DNA of 18,833 nucleotides from Rhodospirillaceae bacterium CCH5-H10. GTDB lineage: Bacteria > Pseudomonadota > Alphaproteobacteria > Reyranellales > Reyranellaceae. The notes under the pieces were generated by a model that ran no database searches, was not told the DNA's origin, and was given only the letters and a program-made list of their open reading frames with translations. The stretch spans positions 1 through 18,833 of the forward strand of contig LSKJ01000658.1 in assembly GCA_001557035.1 (NCBI GenBank). Direction: 5' to 3'. Positions 7,541 through 16,356 of the stretch are shown in pieces. The position numbers were made by a program, and so were the translations under genes. Each line of letters starts with the position of its first letter. Position 1 is the stretch's first letter.

Positions 7541-8237
7541 ACCGCGCCAGCACAGTGAACGGCCGGCCCGGCGCCGGCTGCCGGAAGACGCAGAGATCGC
7601 GCACCGCCAGCGGCTGGCCGATGAAGGCCGTGAACCGATCGCGCAGCTCGTCCCGGAGGATCGCGCGTTCGGTCTGGTCCTTCACCCGGCTCGTGAGCGT
7701 CAGGTGGAAGCGCCCCTGGTCCATCACATAGGGATAGCCCCAGCGCAGCAGCAGCTCGTCCTGTTGCGTGCTCAGGCCTGCGGCTCGCCGCCGTGCCAGC
7801 TCGACCTCTCCGGCGGGCCGGCGGAAGGCATCGAACTCCGTGACGCAGCGGTCGGCGAGATCCTGAAGGGCGGCGCATCGTTCCGAAGGGACCAGGGCAA
7901 GAAAGTCACTCAGTTCCACCAGCGCGAGAGAGGGAATATCGACCTGCCGTTCCGTCGCGACAAACGAACCGACCGCGTCGAGCAGATCGCGTTCGGTGGC
8001 GCCGTCGGCCAGGGCCATCGGCGGCTTCAGCGTACCGTGGAAACCATAGAGCCTGGGATCTGCGAGCAGCCCTGACAGCCGCTCCCGGGAAATGCTGCCG
8101 ACTGGAACGATGTCCCGCGTCTCGCCTGAATCCGGATTTCGACCGAGCCAGCGACTCGCGATGACCGCCAGCGCCTCTTCTGCGCGTGGCGCGTAGTAGA
8201 GCGCATAACGGGGCCGCTCGATGGACGCCTCGTTCAT
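7488..8237 (-). CDS. DUF1045 2H-phosphoesterase family protein, phosphonate-cluster type (probable PhnP substitute)
   Basis: 249 aa. Belongs to the DUF1045 family of phosphonate-locus proteins, a branch of the 2H phosphoesterases. Both signature motifs are present: HGTL at residues 67-70 and HLTL at 178-181, which in 2H enzymes supply the two catalytic histidines for cyclic phosphodiester chemistry. Many alphaproteobacterial C-P lyase loci have this gene and lack phnP, whose product opens the 5-phosphoribosyl 1,2-cyclic phosphate made by PhnJ; no phnP lies in this window, so I infer that this enzyme fills the step. The ATG at 8237 overlaps the upstream phnE stop by 4 bases and has AGGGA just before it. 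Its 3' end overlaps phnN tail to tail. Confidence 0.88.
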   Translation of the reverse strand: MNEASIERPRYALYYAPRAEEALAVIASRWLGRNPDSGETRDIVPVGSISRERLSGLLADPRLYGFHGTLKPPMALADGATERDLLDAVGSFVATERQVDIPSLALVELSDFLALVPSERCAALQDLADRCVTEFDAFRRPAGEVELARRRAAGLSTQQDELLLRWGYPYVMDQGRFHLTLTSRVKDQTERAILRDELRDRFTAFIGQPLAVRDLCVFRQPAPGRPFTVLARFRLGGGRRLTTQVWRAA

Positions 8238-9070
8238 TTCCCTATTCCCGCGCGGCGGCCGATCATGGCGAAGCGAAGCTGGCTCGATACCATGTCGATG
8301 GCGGCCACTGTGACCAGGATCATCAGAATGATGAACGAGGTCTGCTGCAGCTCCAACGTGCGGATCGCCTCGGCCAGGTGCAGACCGATGCCGCCGGCGC
8401 CGACGATGCCGATGATGGTGGCCGACCGGGTGTTGGATTCGAAGTAGTACAGGACCTGGCTCGCCAGCACGGGAAAGACCTCGGGCAGGATGCCGAAGCG
8501 GATGCCCATGAGATGGCTGCCGCCGGTCGAGGCAATGCCTTCGCCCGGCTTGCGGTCGGCCGCCTCGATCGCTTCCGAGAAGAGCTTGCCGAAGCTGCCG
8601 ATATCCGACGTCATGATGGCCAGCGCACCGGCAAAGGGGCCGAGCCCTACGACGTTGATCCAGATCAGCGCCCAGATGAGGATGTCGACGCTGCGGATCG
8701 TGTCGAGCGAGCGCCGAGCGAAGAAGCGCACGATGCGCTGGGCGGTGACGTTGCGGGCCGCCAGCAAGCCGATCGGCAGCGCGAGGACCGCCGCCGCCAG
8801 GGTGCCCAGCAGCGCGATGGCCACCGTCTCGATCAGCGCCATGCCGTAGGCTCGGGCGTGCGCCCATGACCCCGGGTCAGGCGGCACCATCAGGGCGGCG
8901 ATCTCGAACAGGCGGCCCATGCCGGTCAGCAGCGTACCGCCGAAGAAGCCCAGCTCGCCCATGCCGAACAGGAGGAGCGCGAACAGAGCGGCGGCAATCC
9001 CGATCGTCGAGAGGCGCTGCCGGCTCCATCGCGTGAAATGCTCGGGGTAGCGCGCGCGAACGGCGTCCAT
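8234..9070 (-). CDS. phnE: PhnE, phosphonate ABC transporter permease (second copy)
   Basis: 278 aa inner-membrane permease for phosphonate import with PhnC and PhnD. A hydrophobic N-terminal helix (residues about 20-40) is followed by a periplasmic stretch and four to five further membrane segments (MALIETVAIALLGTLAAAVL, the ILIWALIWINVVGLGPF region, GIVGAGGIGL, TSFIILMILVTVAAI). The cytoplasmic coupling loop EGIASTGGSHLMGIRFGILPEVFP, which contacts the ATPase, is intact, as is the downstream NTRSATIIGIVGAGGIG motif. I chose the ATG at 9070, which shares one base with the stop of the upstream phnE and has AAGGA 9 bases before it. A longer frame upstream is a shadow of that gene. It is a paralogue of the neighbouring phnE, presumably forming a heterodimer. 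Confidence 0.95.
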   Translation of the reverse strand: MDAVRARYPEHFTRWSRQRLSTIGIAAALFALLLFGMGELGFFGGTLLTGMGRLFEIAALMVPPDPGSWAHARAYGMALIETVAIALLGTLAAAVLALPIGLLAARNVTAQRIVRFFARRSLDTIRSVDILIWALIWINVVGLGPFAGALAIMTSDIGSFGKLFSEAIEAADRKPGEGIASTGGSHLMGIRFGILPEVFPVLASQVLYYFESNTRSATIIGIVGAGGIGLHLAEAIRTLELQQTSFIILMILVTVAAIDMVSSQLRFAMIGRRAGIGK

Positions 9071-9954
9071 CAGTTCTTTCCTTCGAGGCCGATCAGCCGG
9101 TGGCGCAGGATCGAGGTCAACGAGTCGATGACCGCCACGGTGAGCAGGATCAGCACCAGGATCGCGGAAACGTCCGAATAGTAGAACTTGCGGATGGCCT
9201 CGATCAGGTCCTGCCCGATGCCGCCGGCGCCGACGAACCCCATGACGGCCGCGCCGCGCACGTTGATCTCGAAGCGCAGCAGCGTGTAGCTGGCGAAGTT
9301 CGACAGGACCTGCGGCAACGCGCCGAAGCGCATCGCCACATGCCACGGCGCTCCGGTCGACGACACGCCCTCGACCGGCTTCATGTCGATGTTCTCGACG
9401 ACCTCGGCGAACAGCTTGCCGAGCGCGCCCAGCGTATGGATGACGACCGCCAGCACGCCGGCCATCGGCCCGAGGCCGAACGCGATCACGAACAGCAGGG
9501 CGAAGACCAGTTCCGGCACGGTCCGGCACAGTTCGCAGAAGCGGCGCACGGTGAGGCGCAGCCAGCGGCGCGGCGCGACGTTGGCGGCGGCCAGGAAGGC
9601 GAGGCAGGCCGCCGACAGCGCGCCCAGGACCGTGCCGACATAGGCCATCAACAGCGTCTCGCCGAGCAGCCGCAGCCAGCGCGGAAAGCCCCAGAACCAT
9701 TCCCCGAAGTCCGTCCAGACCGGCTGGCCGTTCTCGAGATGGAACAGGCGGACGATATAGCTCGGGAAGCGGTGGATGTTCTCGATGAACCTGACGGGAG
9801 AGACCTCGGCCGAGACCGAGGCCAGCAGAATTGCGATCACGACACACGCCACGAAGAGCAGCGTGTACCCGCGACGGCTGCGGACCGAGGCGTCGTAGGC
9901 CGTCATCAGCGGCCTCAACTGCGCCTCGGGCAGCCGGACGATCGTCGAACTCAC
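9070..9954 (-). CDS. phnE: PhnE, phosphonate ABC transporter permease (first copy)
   Basis: 294 aa from a GTG start. Inner-membrane permease partner of PhnC and PhnD. A first membrane helix (YTLLFVACVVIAILLASVSA) is followed by a periplasmic segment and the conserved domain with LLGETLLMAYVGTVLGAL, the coupling loop EGVSSTGAPWHVAMRFGALPQVL, and the family motif EINVRGAAVMGFVGAGGIGQDLIEAI. Start choice is open: the GTG at 9954 gives the LPEAQLRPLMTAYDASVRSRR leader I would expect of longer PhnE proteins, but its GGAG is 12 bases away; an ATG at 9906 has a better spaced GAGG and would give 278 aa. It lies between phnD and the second phnE in the usual phnCDEE order. Confidence 0.94.
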   Translation of the reverse strand: MSSTIVRLPEAQLRPLMTAYDASVRSRRGYTLLFVACVVIAILLASVSAEVSPVRFIENIHRFPSYIVRLFHLENGQPVWTDFGEWFWGFPRWLRLLGETLLMAYVGTVLGALSAACLAFLAAANVAPRRWLRLTVRRFCELCRTVPELVFALLFVIAFGLGPMAGVLAVVIHTLGALGKLFAEVVENIDMKPVEGVSSTGAPWHVAMRFGALPQVLSNFASYTLLRFEINVRGAAVMGFVGAGGIGQDLIEAIRKFYYSDVSAILVLILLTVAVIDSLTSILRHRLIGLEGKN

Positions 9955-9989
9955 GAGCGAGTCGGGCTCCGCAAGCCGTCAGGCGCCGA

Positions 9990-10904
9990 TCAGCTCTTCT
10001 GCTTGCGCAGAGCGTCGATGAACCTGATCAGCTCGACGACCGGCTCGTAGGACGCGGCATCGACCTTGGTGAAGCCGCGATCCTTACCGTCGGAGAGCTT
10101 GTCGAACGCGGCCTTGGCCTTGGTCGGCGCCTCGTCGAAGGCTTTCCAGAGGGCGGCCTTGAGGTCCGGCGGCAGGCTGGCGAGATAGGCGAAGGGCGAG
10201 TTCGGGATCAGGTCCGACTTGTAGATGATGCGGAAGTCTTCCTGCTTGGCCAGGCCCTTGGACACCATGCGCGTCAGGTTCGAATCGTTCTCGGCGTTCC
10301 ACCAGTTGGCGGCGACGTCGACCTGCCTCTGCTGCAGGGCGATGACCGCGTTCTCGTGGCTGCCGGTGTAGGTCACGCGGGCGAAGAAGGTCTCGGGATT
10401 GAGCTTCAGCTTGTTCAGCGCGAAGCGCGGCACGTTGTTGCCCGAGGTCGAGTTCGGGTCGACGAGGCCCAGATTCTTGCCCTTGAGATCGTCGATCGTC
10501 TTGTAGGGGCTGTCGGCGCGCACGTAGAAGACAGAGTAGTAGCCGATGGTGCCGTCATTGTTCACGGTGGTGGCGAATGGTTCGACCTTGACGCCCGTGA
10601 CGATGGCGCGGGCGTAGGAAGCCGGGCCGTAGCCCGCAACGTGGATGCTGCCGTTGCGCTGGCCTTCGATGACCGCGGCATAGTCGTTGGCGACGCGCAG
10701 GGTCACCTTGGTGCCGAGCTGCTGGGCGAGATACTCCATGAACGGACCGTAACGCTCGGTGACGCCGGACGCGTTCTCGGCCGGGATCACGGCGAAGACG
10801 AGCTCGGGATAGGCGCTCTTCCACGACTGGGCGTGGGCGGTGCCGGCGAGAGCGAACGACGAGGCGGCCAGGGCGGCGCCCAGGGCGTGACGACGGGTGA
10901 GCAT
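9990..10904 (-). CDS. phnD: PhnD, periplasmic phosphonate-binding protein
   Basis: 304 aa. Captures phosphonates in the periplasm and delivers them to the PhnE permeases. The signal peptide (residues 1-25, ending AHA before QS) starts MLTRRHALG: the twin arginine, with Leu after, resembles a Tat signal, though a Sec route cannot be excluded. The mature protein has the PhnD features LVFAVIPAENASGVTERYGPFMEYL, the IEGQRNGSIHVAGYGPASYA segment, DLKGKNLGLVDPNSTSGNNVPR and the SDLIPNSPFAY motif. I chose the ATG at 10904 because GGAG lies 7 bases upstream and the signal peptide begins there; longer in-frame starts run into phnC. The gap to phnC is 37 bases, and about 35 to phnE. Confidence 0.97.
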   Translation of the reverse strand: MLTRRHALGAALAASSFALAGTAHAQSWKSAYPELVFAVIPAENASGVTERYGPFMEYLAQQLGTKVTLRVANDYAAVIEGQRNGSIHVAGYGPASYARAIVTGVKVEPFATTVNNDGTIGYYSVFYVRADSPYKTIDDLKGKNLGLVDPNSTSGNNVPRFALNKLKLNPETFFARVTYTGSHENAVIALQQRQVDVAANWWNAENDSNLTRMVSKGLAKQEDFRIIYKSDLIPNSPFAYLASLPPDLKAALWKAFDEAPTKAKAAFDKLSDGKDRGFTKVDAASYEPVVELIRFIDALRKQKS

Positions 10905-10941
10905 GCTTGTTCTCCTTGGATGAAGATCGATTGTCGGAAGA

Positions 10942-11760
10942 TCAGGAGCCGGCGAGCGCAAACCCCGGCTGCGCCCCGGCCGGCAGGGCGACGGGCGCCG
11001 GCGCGGCATGACCCAGGACGTCGCCGGCCTCGAGCCCGTAGAGGTCGCGCGCGGTCTCTTCGGTGAGGGCGGCCGGAACGTCGTCGAACACGACGCGGCC
11101 GCCGGACATGCCGACCAGCCGGTCGCAATAGCCGCGTGCCAGGTCGAGACTGTGGAGGTTGCAGATCACGGTGATACTGAGATGGCGATTGATGTGCTGC
11201 AGCGCGTCCATCACCACCTGAGTGTTGCGCGGGTCGAGCGAGGCGATGGGTTCGTCGGCAAGCACGATGTCGGGCTGCTGGATCAGGGCGCGGGCAATGG
11301 CGACGCGCTGCTGCTGGCCGCCGGACAGGGTCTCGGCGCGCTGGCCGGCCATCCGGGCCATGTCGAGACTTTCGAGCGCCGACAGGGCCTGCGCCTTCTC
11401 GTCGTCGCTCCACATCTTCAGGAGCGCGCGGGTCGCCGGCAGGTGAAACGCGCGGCCCATCATGACGTTGGTCAGCACGTCGAGGCGGCCGGCGAGATTG
11501 AACTGCTGGAAGATCATGGCGCAGCGGGCGCGCCAGGCGCGCAGCGGGCGGCCGCGCAGCGCCGTGACGTCGGTGTCGCCGAACAGGATGCGGCCCGAGG
11601 CCGGGTCGCCCAGCCGGTTGATCATCCGCAAGAGGGTCGACTTGCCGGCGCCGGAACGGCCGATCACGCCGACCATCTGGCCGGCCGGCACGACAAGCGA
11701 GACACCGTCGACGGCAGGCTTGCCGCCGAAGCTCTTGGTAACGCCTTCCAGTCGAAGCAT
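10942..11760 (-). CDS. phnC: PhnC, phosphonate ABC transporter ATP-binding protein
   Basis: 272 aa cytoplasmic ATPase that powers phosphonate import through the two PhnE permeases. Walker A is GRSGAGKS (residues 34-41), followed by the Q-loop [20 protein letters not shown], the signature [15 protein letters not shown], Walker B IVLADEP, D-loop SLDP and an H-switch histidine in CNLHSLDLA. The C-terminal 25 residues (after DLYGLE) are Ala/Pro-rich and run beyond the usual PhnC core. I chose the ATG at 11760, with GGAGG 4 bases upstream, over an in-frame start 51 bases further up in the promoter region. It is the first gene of the phnCDEE-DUF1045 operon and is preceded by a Pho box at 11823-11840. 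Confidence 0.96.
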   Translation of the reverse strand: MLRLEGVTKSFGGKPAVDGVSLVVPAGQMVGVIGRSGAGKSTLLRMINRLGDPASGRILFGDTDVTALRGRPLRAWRARCAMIFQQFNLAGRLDVLTNVMMGRAFHLPATRALLKMWSDDEKAQALSALESLDMARMAGQRAETLSGGQQQRVAIARALIQQPDIVLADEPIASLDPRNTQVVMDALQHINRHLSITVICNLHSLDLARGYCDRLVGMSGGRVVFDDVPAALTEETARDLYGLEAGDVLGHAAPAPVALPAGAQPGFALAGS

Positions 11761-11822
11761 CCGGCCTCCAAACCCTATTGGGATTCGGTACCGGCCGCAG
11801 GCTTCGGCCACGCTACGCTTGG

Positions 11823-11840
11823 GTTACAGACCGAAGACAG
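11823..11840 (-). promoter_or_regulatory. Pho box (PhoB-binding site) upstream of phnC
   Basis: On the minus strand the site reads CTGTCTT-CGGT-CTGTAAC: two half-sites, each starting CTGT, with the 11-bp period of PhoB operators. It ends 62 bp upstream of the phnC start and points toward phnC. This is the expected place for PhoB control of the phosphonate import operon. It lies in the 158-bp interval divergent from a small membrane-protein gene; I see no convincing promoter for that gene. Confidence 0.65.
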
Positions 11841-11918
11841 ATGGGGAGAAATTCGCGGAGGCTGAACCTGGAGCCGCCCGCGGCGTTGACCGCCGATGGG
11901 ACGGGAAGGACGGAAAGC

Positions 11919-12236
11919 GTGATTTATATCGTGAGCTCGGTCTTGGCGATCGTGGCCATCACCTTTGCCGCGGCGTGGTTCGCGACGTTGCGCTGGCCGA
12001 ACCGGACGCAGCAGTGGCAGGTCACTTTCTCCGCGCTCAGCGTGCCGCTGCTGTCAGTCGTGCTGTTCGTGGTCGCGGTGCTGGTGACCCTCGCCGACGC
12101 ATCCAGCGTGCCCGAGCGCGGGACCGTGGGCATGGTGATCTTCTCGATGGTCTTCTTTCTGTTCTACGCAGTCGTGGCTGGACTCGTGGTTGGCATTCCG
12201 ACGGCCATGATCGCGGTCAGGACCCTGCGCCGTTAG
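11919..12236 (+). CDS. Small membrane protein with three predicted helices, function unknown
   Basis: 105 aa from a GTG start. I do not recognise the family. Three hydrophobic segments fill most of the protein: residues about 2-24 (IYIVSSVLAIVAITFAAAWF), about 35-60 (ALSVPLLSVVLFVVAVLVTL) and about 74-101 (FSMVFFLFYAVVAGLVVGIP). The short loop after helix one carries RWPNRTQQW. The GTG at 11919 has AAGGA 8 bases upstream and begins right at the first helix; an in-frame ATG at 11778 would add 47 basic residues reaching almost to the phnC start, which is unlikely. It is divergent from phnC and its last 20 bases overlap the end of the next small membrane-protein gene. No link to phosphonate use can be shown. 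Confidence 0.65.
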   Translation: MIYIVSSVLAIVAITFAAAWFATLRWPNRTQQWQVTFSALSVPLLSVVLFVVAVLVTLADASSVPERGTVGMVIFSMVFFLFYAVVAGLVVGIPTAMIAVRTLRR

Positions 12237-12588
12237 GCAGTGTCGGGCGATCGGACAGCACGCGGCTGGGCGCGTGCATTGCCCACTTCACCGATGCGTA
12301 GAGACCGAAGCCGATCACGAGCAGCAAGCCACCCATCACCACGAAGCCACCGGGCTCGTTCCCCCTGGGATAGAAATGCGCGGTCACCATGGCGGCGGCG
12401 ATCACGGCCGCCATGAACCCCGCGACATGCGCGAGGAACTTCCAGCCAAAGACTCGTACAAAGCCGCCGCGCTCGTCTGCCGTCACGAGGATCGGCCGGC
12501 CGGTGCGATCCTGCCGGTAGACATAACCCGTGCGATGGGGCTGAAACTGCGTGGCCATCGCCCAGCCCAGGGCTTCGATGATGCTCAT
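12217..12588 (-). CDS. Small membrane protein with two predicted helices, function unknown
   Basis: 123 aa; family not recognised. A hydrophilic N-terminal part of about 50 residues (TGYVYRQDRTGRPILVTADERGGFVRVFGW) precedes two membrane segments, residues about 52-73 (LAHVAGFMAAVIAAAMVTAHF) and about 79-103 (GGFVVMGGLLLVIGFGLYASV), and a short polar tail. The ATG at 12588 has AGGGA very close upstream; an ATG at 12558 would start at MATQFQPHR and is an equally reasonable start. It converges on and overlaps by 20 bp the preceding small membrane-protein gene. The frame has a credible membrane-protein pattern, which favours a real gene over an antisense artefact. Confidence 0.6.
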   Translation of the reverse strand: MSIIEALGWAMATQFQPHRTGYVYRQDRTGRPILVTADERGGFVRVFGWKFLAHVAGFMAAVIAAAMVTAHFYPRGNEPGGFVVMGGLLLVIGFGLYASVKWAMHAPSRVLSDRPTLPNGAGS

Positions 12589-12654
12589 CGTCCCTGAAAC
12601 GCACAGGCTGGGCAGGTCGTTCCGCCGCCAGAGTTCTGCGCGAACGACTTGCCG

Positions 12655-12873
12655 CTATTTGTGGCCGAGCAGGCGAAGCGCCTGCAGCATCGTCGGCGTC
12701 GGCATGCCGAGCGCGAGACTCTCGGGAGGCGCCGCCGCCGCCATCGCCCGATAGGCGGTGGCCAGCGCCTCGCCGTCGGCGAGGGAGGGCCAGGATTTCA
12801 CCACGTCGAGGCCCGCCCGGATCATCCGGGGAGTCACGACGATCTCGCACGGTTCGTTCGCCTTCGATGTCAT
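12655..12873 (-). CDS. Small hypothetical protein, 72 aa
   Basis: Encodes 72 aa from an ATG at 12873 (a GTG two codons earlier is possible). No family is recognised. The N-terminal half (MTSKANEPCEIVVTPRMIRAG) is mixed polar and hydrophobic, and the second half is Ala/Leu-rich and probably helical. No transmembrane segment or signal peptide is seen. No good Shine-Dalgarno is present. Longer overlapping frames in this stretch on both strands have the Arg/Ala-rich composition of shadow frames, and this short one looks the most protein-like, but the evidence is modest. It sits alone between the small membrane protein and phoR. Confidence 0.42.
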   Translation of the reverse strand: MTSKANEPCEIVVTPRMIRAGLDVVKSWPSLADGEALATAYRAMAAAAPPESLALGMPTPTMLQALRLLGHK

Positions 12874-12956
12874 GCGCACACACTCACGCGTTGTTCGCAG
12901 CGACTATGTCGGCTGAAACTTACACCCCGCTTTCGAAACGTTGCGCACCGGCTGCA

Positions 12957-14351
12957 TCACGGTTTCCCCGCGGCCGGCAGCGTCACCGTGAACGTCGAGC
13001 CCTCGCCGGGCACGCTCTGGATGTCGAGCCGGCCGCGATGACGGTTCACCACGTGCTTGACGATGGCGAGGCCCAGCCCGGTGCCGCCGAGCTGGCGGGA
13101 ACGGGCGGCATCGACGCGGTAGAAGCGCTCGGTGAGGCGCGGCAGGTGCGAGGCCGGAATTCCGTCACCCTTGTCGCTGACGGCGATTCCCACGCGATCG
13201 GGGCCGGACGGCGCCGCGACCACGCGCACCTCCGTAGCCGGCCGCGCATACTTGACCGCATTGTCGATCAGGTTCTGGAACACGATGGTGAGTTCGTCGG
13301 AATCGCCGACGGCGCGCGGCAGGCCCGGTGCGATGTCGAGGACGATGGTCACGCTGCGGGACGAGGCCTTGAGCTGAAGCAGGTCGAGGACGGATCGAAG
13401 CACCGGCGCGAGGTCGACGGCGGCGGCCGGCCGCGCATGCTCGTGCTGCTCGATGCGCGACAGCATCAGGAGGTCGTCGACCAGGCGGCGCATGCGGTCG
13501 GCCTGCTCGGCCATGATGCCGAGGAAGCGCTCGCGCGCCACGGCGTCCTCGCGCGCCGGTCCACGCAGCGTCTCGATGAAGCCGGCCAGACCGGCGATCG
13601 GCGTCTTCAGCTCATGACTGGCATTGGCCACGAAATCGGCACGCATCCGCTCGGCGCGACGCAGCGCCGTGGTGTCGTGCAGCACGATCAGCGCCAGCGA
13701 GCCATCCGCCGCCGCGCGCGGCAGGCGGCGCAGGTGGGCGATCATGTCCAGCTCCGGCGGTCCGGCCAGCACCAGCTCGACCACGCTTTGCTCGGGTCGG
13801 GAGAAATTGCCGTCGGGCCCGGTCTCGAGCAGCGCGTCGATGGCCGCCAGGAGCTGCGGCTGGCGCAGCACCGTGGAGACGTCGCGTTCGGTGCCGCCGG
13901 GACTGCCCAGCAGGAGGGCTGCCGCCAGATTGGTGCGCACGATGCGGCGCTGCCGGTCGACTGACACCAGGGGATCGGGGAGGCCGTCGACGATCGCCTG
14001 CGCCGAAGCCGCGAGGTTGTCGATCGAAGCGCGCTGCCGGCGCCAGCCGGTCGAGAGGGTGGCAGCGGCGGTCGCGAGTTCCTCCGTCGCGGGCGCGAAG
14101 GAGAGGCGCGGCATCACCGGCTCGCGCTCGTCGGACAGTTCGCCCACGAAACGGGCGAAGCTCGCCAGGGAGTTCAGATAACGCTGGATCAGGAAGATCG
14201 TGACCAGCGCGATACCCGCCATCGCGATCAGCGTGCTGCGGCCCGACAGTTCTCCAAAGCCATAGAGGATCGCCAGCGCGCCCCATGACGGTGCCAGGGC
14301 GACGGCGTTGGCGGCCAGGGTGCGGCGAAGCGGGATCCCGTTGTCGGCCAT
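12957..14351 (-). CDS. phoR: PhoR-type phosphate regulon sensor histidine kinase
   Basis: 464 aa. Two N-terminal membrane helices (residues about 14-34 and 39-57) with almost no periplasmic loop are followed by a PAS domain (about 115-230, starting IVDGLPDPLVSVDRQRRIVRTN), a HisKA domain with phosphoacceptor H246 (ANASHELKTPIAGL), and an HATPase domain with the N box (QNLIDNAVKYA, 359-369), G1 (DKGDGIP, 393-399), ERFYRVD, and G2 (GGTGLGLAI, 422-430). The lack of a sensor loop is typical of PhoR, which reads phosphate status through PstSCAB-PhoU and phosphorylates PhoB. It lies 18 bases downstream of the rhomboid gene, probably on the same transcript as argG. The phoR name rests on architecture plus the pstS and phn neighbours; phoB is not in the window. 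Confidence 0.87.
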   Translation of the reverse strand: MADNGIPLRRTLAANAVALAPSWGALAILYGFGELSGRSTLIAMAGIALVTIFLIQRYLNSLASFARFVGELSDEREPVMPRLSFAPATEELATAAATLSTGWRRQRASIDNLAASAQAIVDGLPDPLVSVDRQRRIVRTNLAAALLLGSPGGTERDVSTVLRQPQLLAAIDALLETGPDGNFSRPEQSVVELVLAGPPELDMIAHLRRLPRAAADGSLALIVLHDTTALRRAERMRADFVANASHELKTPIAGLAGFIETLRGPAREDAVARERFLGIMAEQADRMRRLVDDLLMLSRIEQHEHARPAAAVDLAPVLRSVLDLLQLKASSRSVTIVLDIAPGLPRAVGDSDELTIVFQNLIDNAVKYARPATEVRVVAAPSGPDRVGIAVSDKGDGIPASHLPRLTERFYRVDAARSRQLGGTGLGLAIVKHVVNRHRGRLDIQSVPGEGSTFTVTLPAAGKP

Positions 14352-14369
14352 GTCCCGACTATAGCGGGG

Positions 14370-15029
14370 TTAACTCATCCGCGGCGCGAAGAACCGTATA
14401 CTTGCGAGCCCGAACACGAAGCCCGCGATGTGCGCCACCCAGGCGACGGATTCGCCGCCCGCCCCCGGCGTGCCGCCGAAGATGCCGAAGAAGACGTTGA
14501 GCCCGATCCAGATGCCGGCGACCGGCAGCAGCGACGTGAGGCTGCCGACATAGCGCATCAACATCAGCACGGCGCCGAAGACGCCGCTGATCGAGCCGGA
14601 GGCGCCGACCACCGGGTCGATCGAATCGGGATAGACCAGGATATGGACGAAGCCGGCGACGACGCCGCACATCAGATAGAAGAGCACGAATCGGCGCACG
14701 CCCAGCAGGCGTTCGACCGGCGCACCGAAAGCCGCGAGCGTCAGCATGTTGATGCCGAGATGCATCCAGCCGCCATGCAGGAACTGGTAGGTGATCGGCG
14801 CCACGATCAGGGAGAAGAGGTCGCGGCCGCTGTCGGTCGTGTAGGCGGCCGGCACCAGGCCGAACTGCAGGATGATCTCCTGGTCGGCCTGTTCGCCCAG
14901 AAGCTGGCGCAACAGATGGACAGCGACGTTGATGCCGATCAACCACAGCACGGCGGGCGGCAGGTTGATCGCCCGCTCGCCCGTTCCGCGCCCCCCGGGG
15001 AGGCGGCGCTCGTCGTCGTCGAATGGCAT
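14370..15029 (-). CDS. Rhomboid-family intramembrane serine protease
   Basis: 219 aa integral membrane protein of the inner membrane. A polar N-terminus of about 20 residues precedes six predicted membrane helices. Catalytic features are all present: H85, H90 and N94 in HGGWMHLGINM, the nucleophile S144 in GASGSISG, and the general-base H200 in the last helix (AHIAG). It should therefore be an active protease that cleaves within the membrane; the substrate cannot be inferred. The ATG at 15029 has only a weak ribosome-binding sequence. It follows argG by 32 bases and precedes phoR by 18, so the three genes are probably cotranscribed. Rhomboid genes in this kind of context are not known to act in phosphate signalling. 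Confidence 0.9.
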   Translation of the reverse strand: MPFDDDERRLPGGRGTGERAINLPPAVLWLIGINVAVHLLRQLLGEQADQEIILQFGLVPAAYTTDSGRDLFSLIVAPITYQFLHGGWMHLGINMLTLAAFGAPVERLLGVRRFVLFYLMCGVVAGFVHILVYPDSIDPVVGASGSISGVFGAVLMLMRYVGSLTSLLPVAGIWIGLNVFFGIFGGTPGAGGESVAWVAHIAGFVFGLASIRFFAPRMS

Positions 15030-15061
15030 GCGCCGGTCCCGTTGGGTCAGGTGACGTCAGG

Positions 15062-16318
<1,257 letters not shown>

Positions 16319-16356
16319 GCTGGCCGCTTTCATGTCGATTCGGTAAAGGCGCGCGG

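Noticed and set aside
11761..11918. Upstream extension of the three-helix membrane protein from an ATG at 11778.
   Set aside because: It would run through the phnC promoter and Pho box, is basic and unlike the rest of the protein, and the GTG at 11919 has a ribosome-binding site.
12649..13041. Plus-strand frame of 130 aa and longer minus-strand frame (12233-12883) around the small genes before phoR.
   Set aside because: Both are Arg/His-rich with no domain or ribosome-binding site, and overlap phoR or the better-supported membrane-protein gene.
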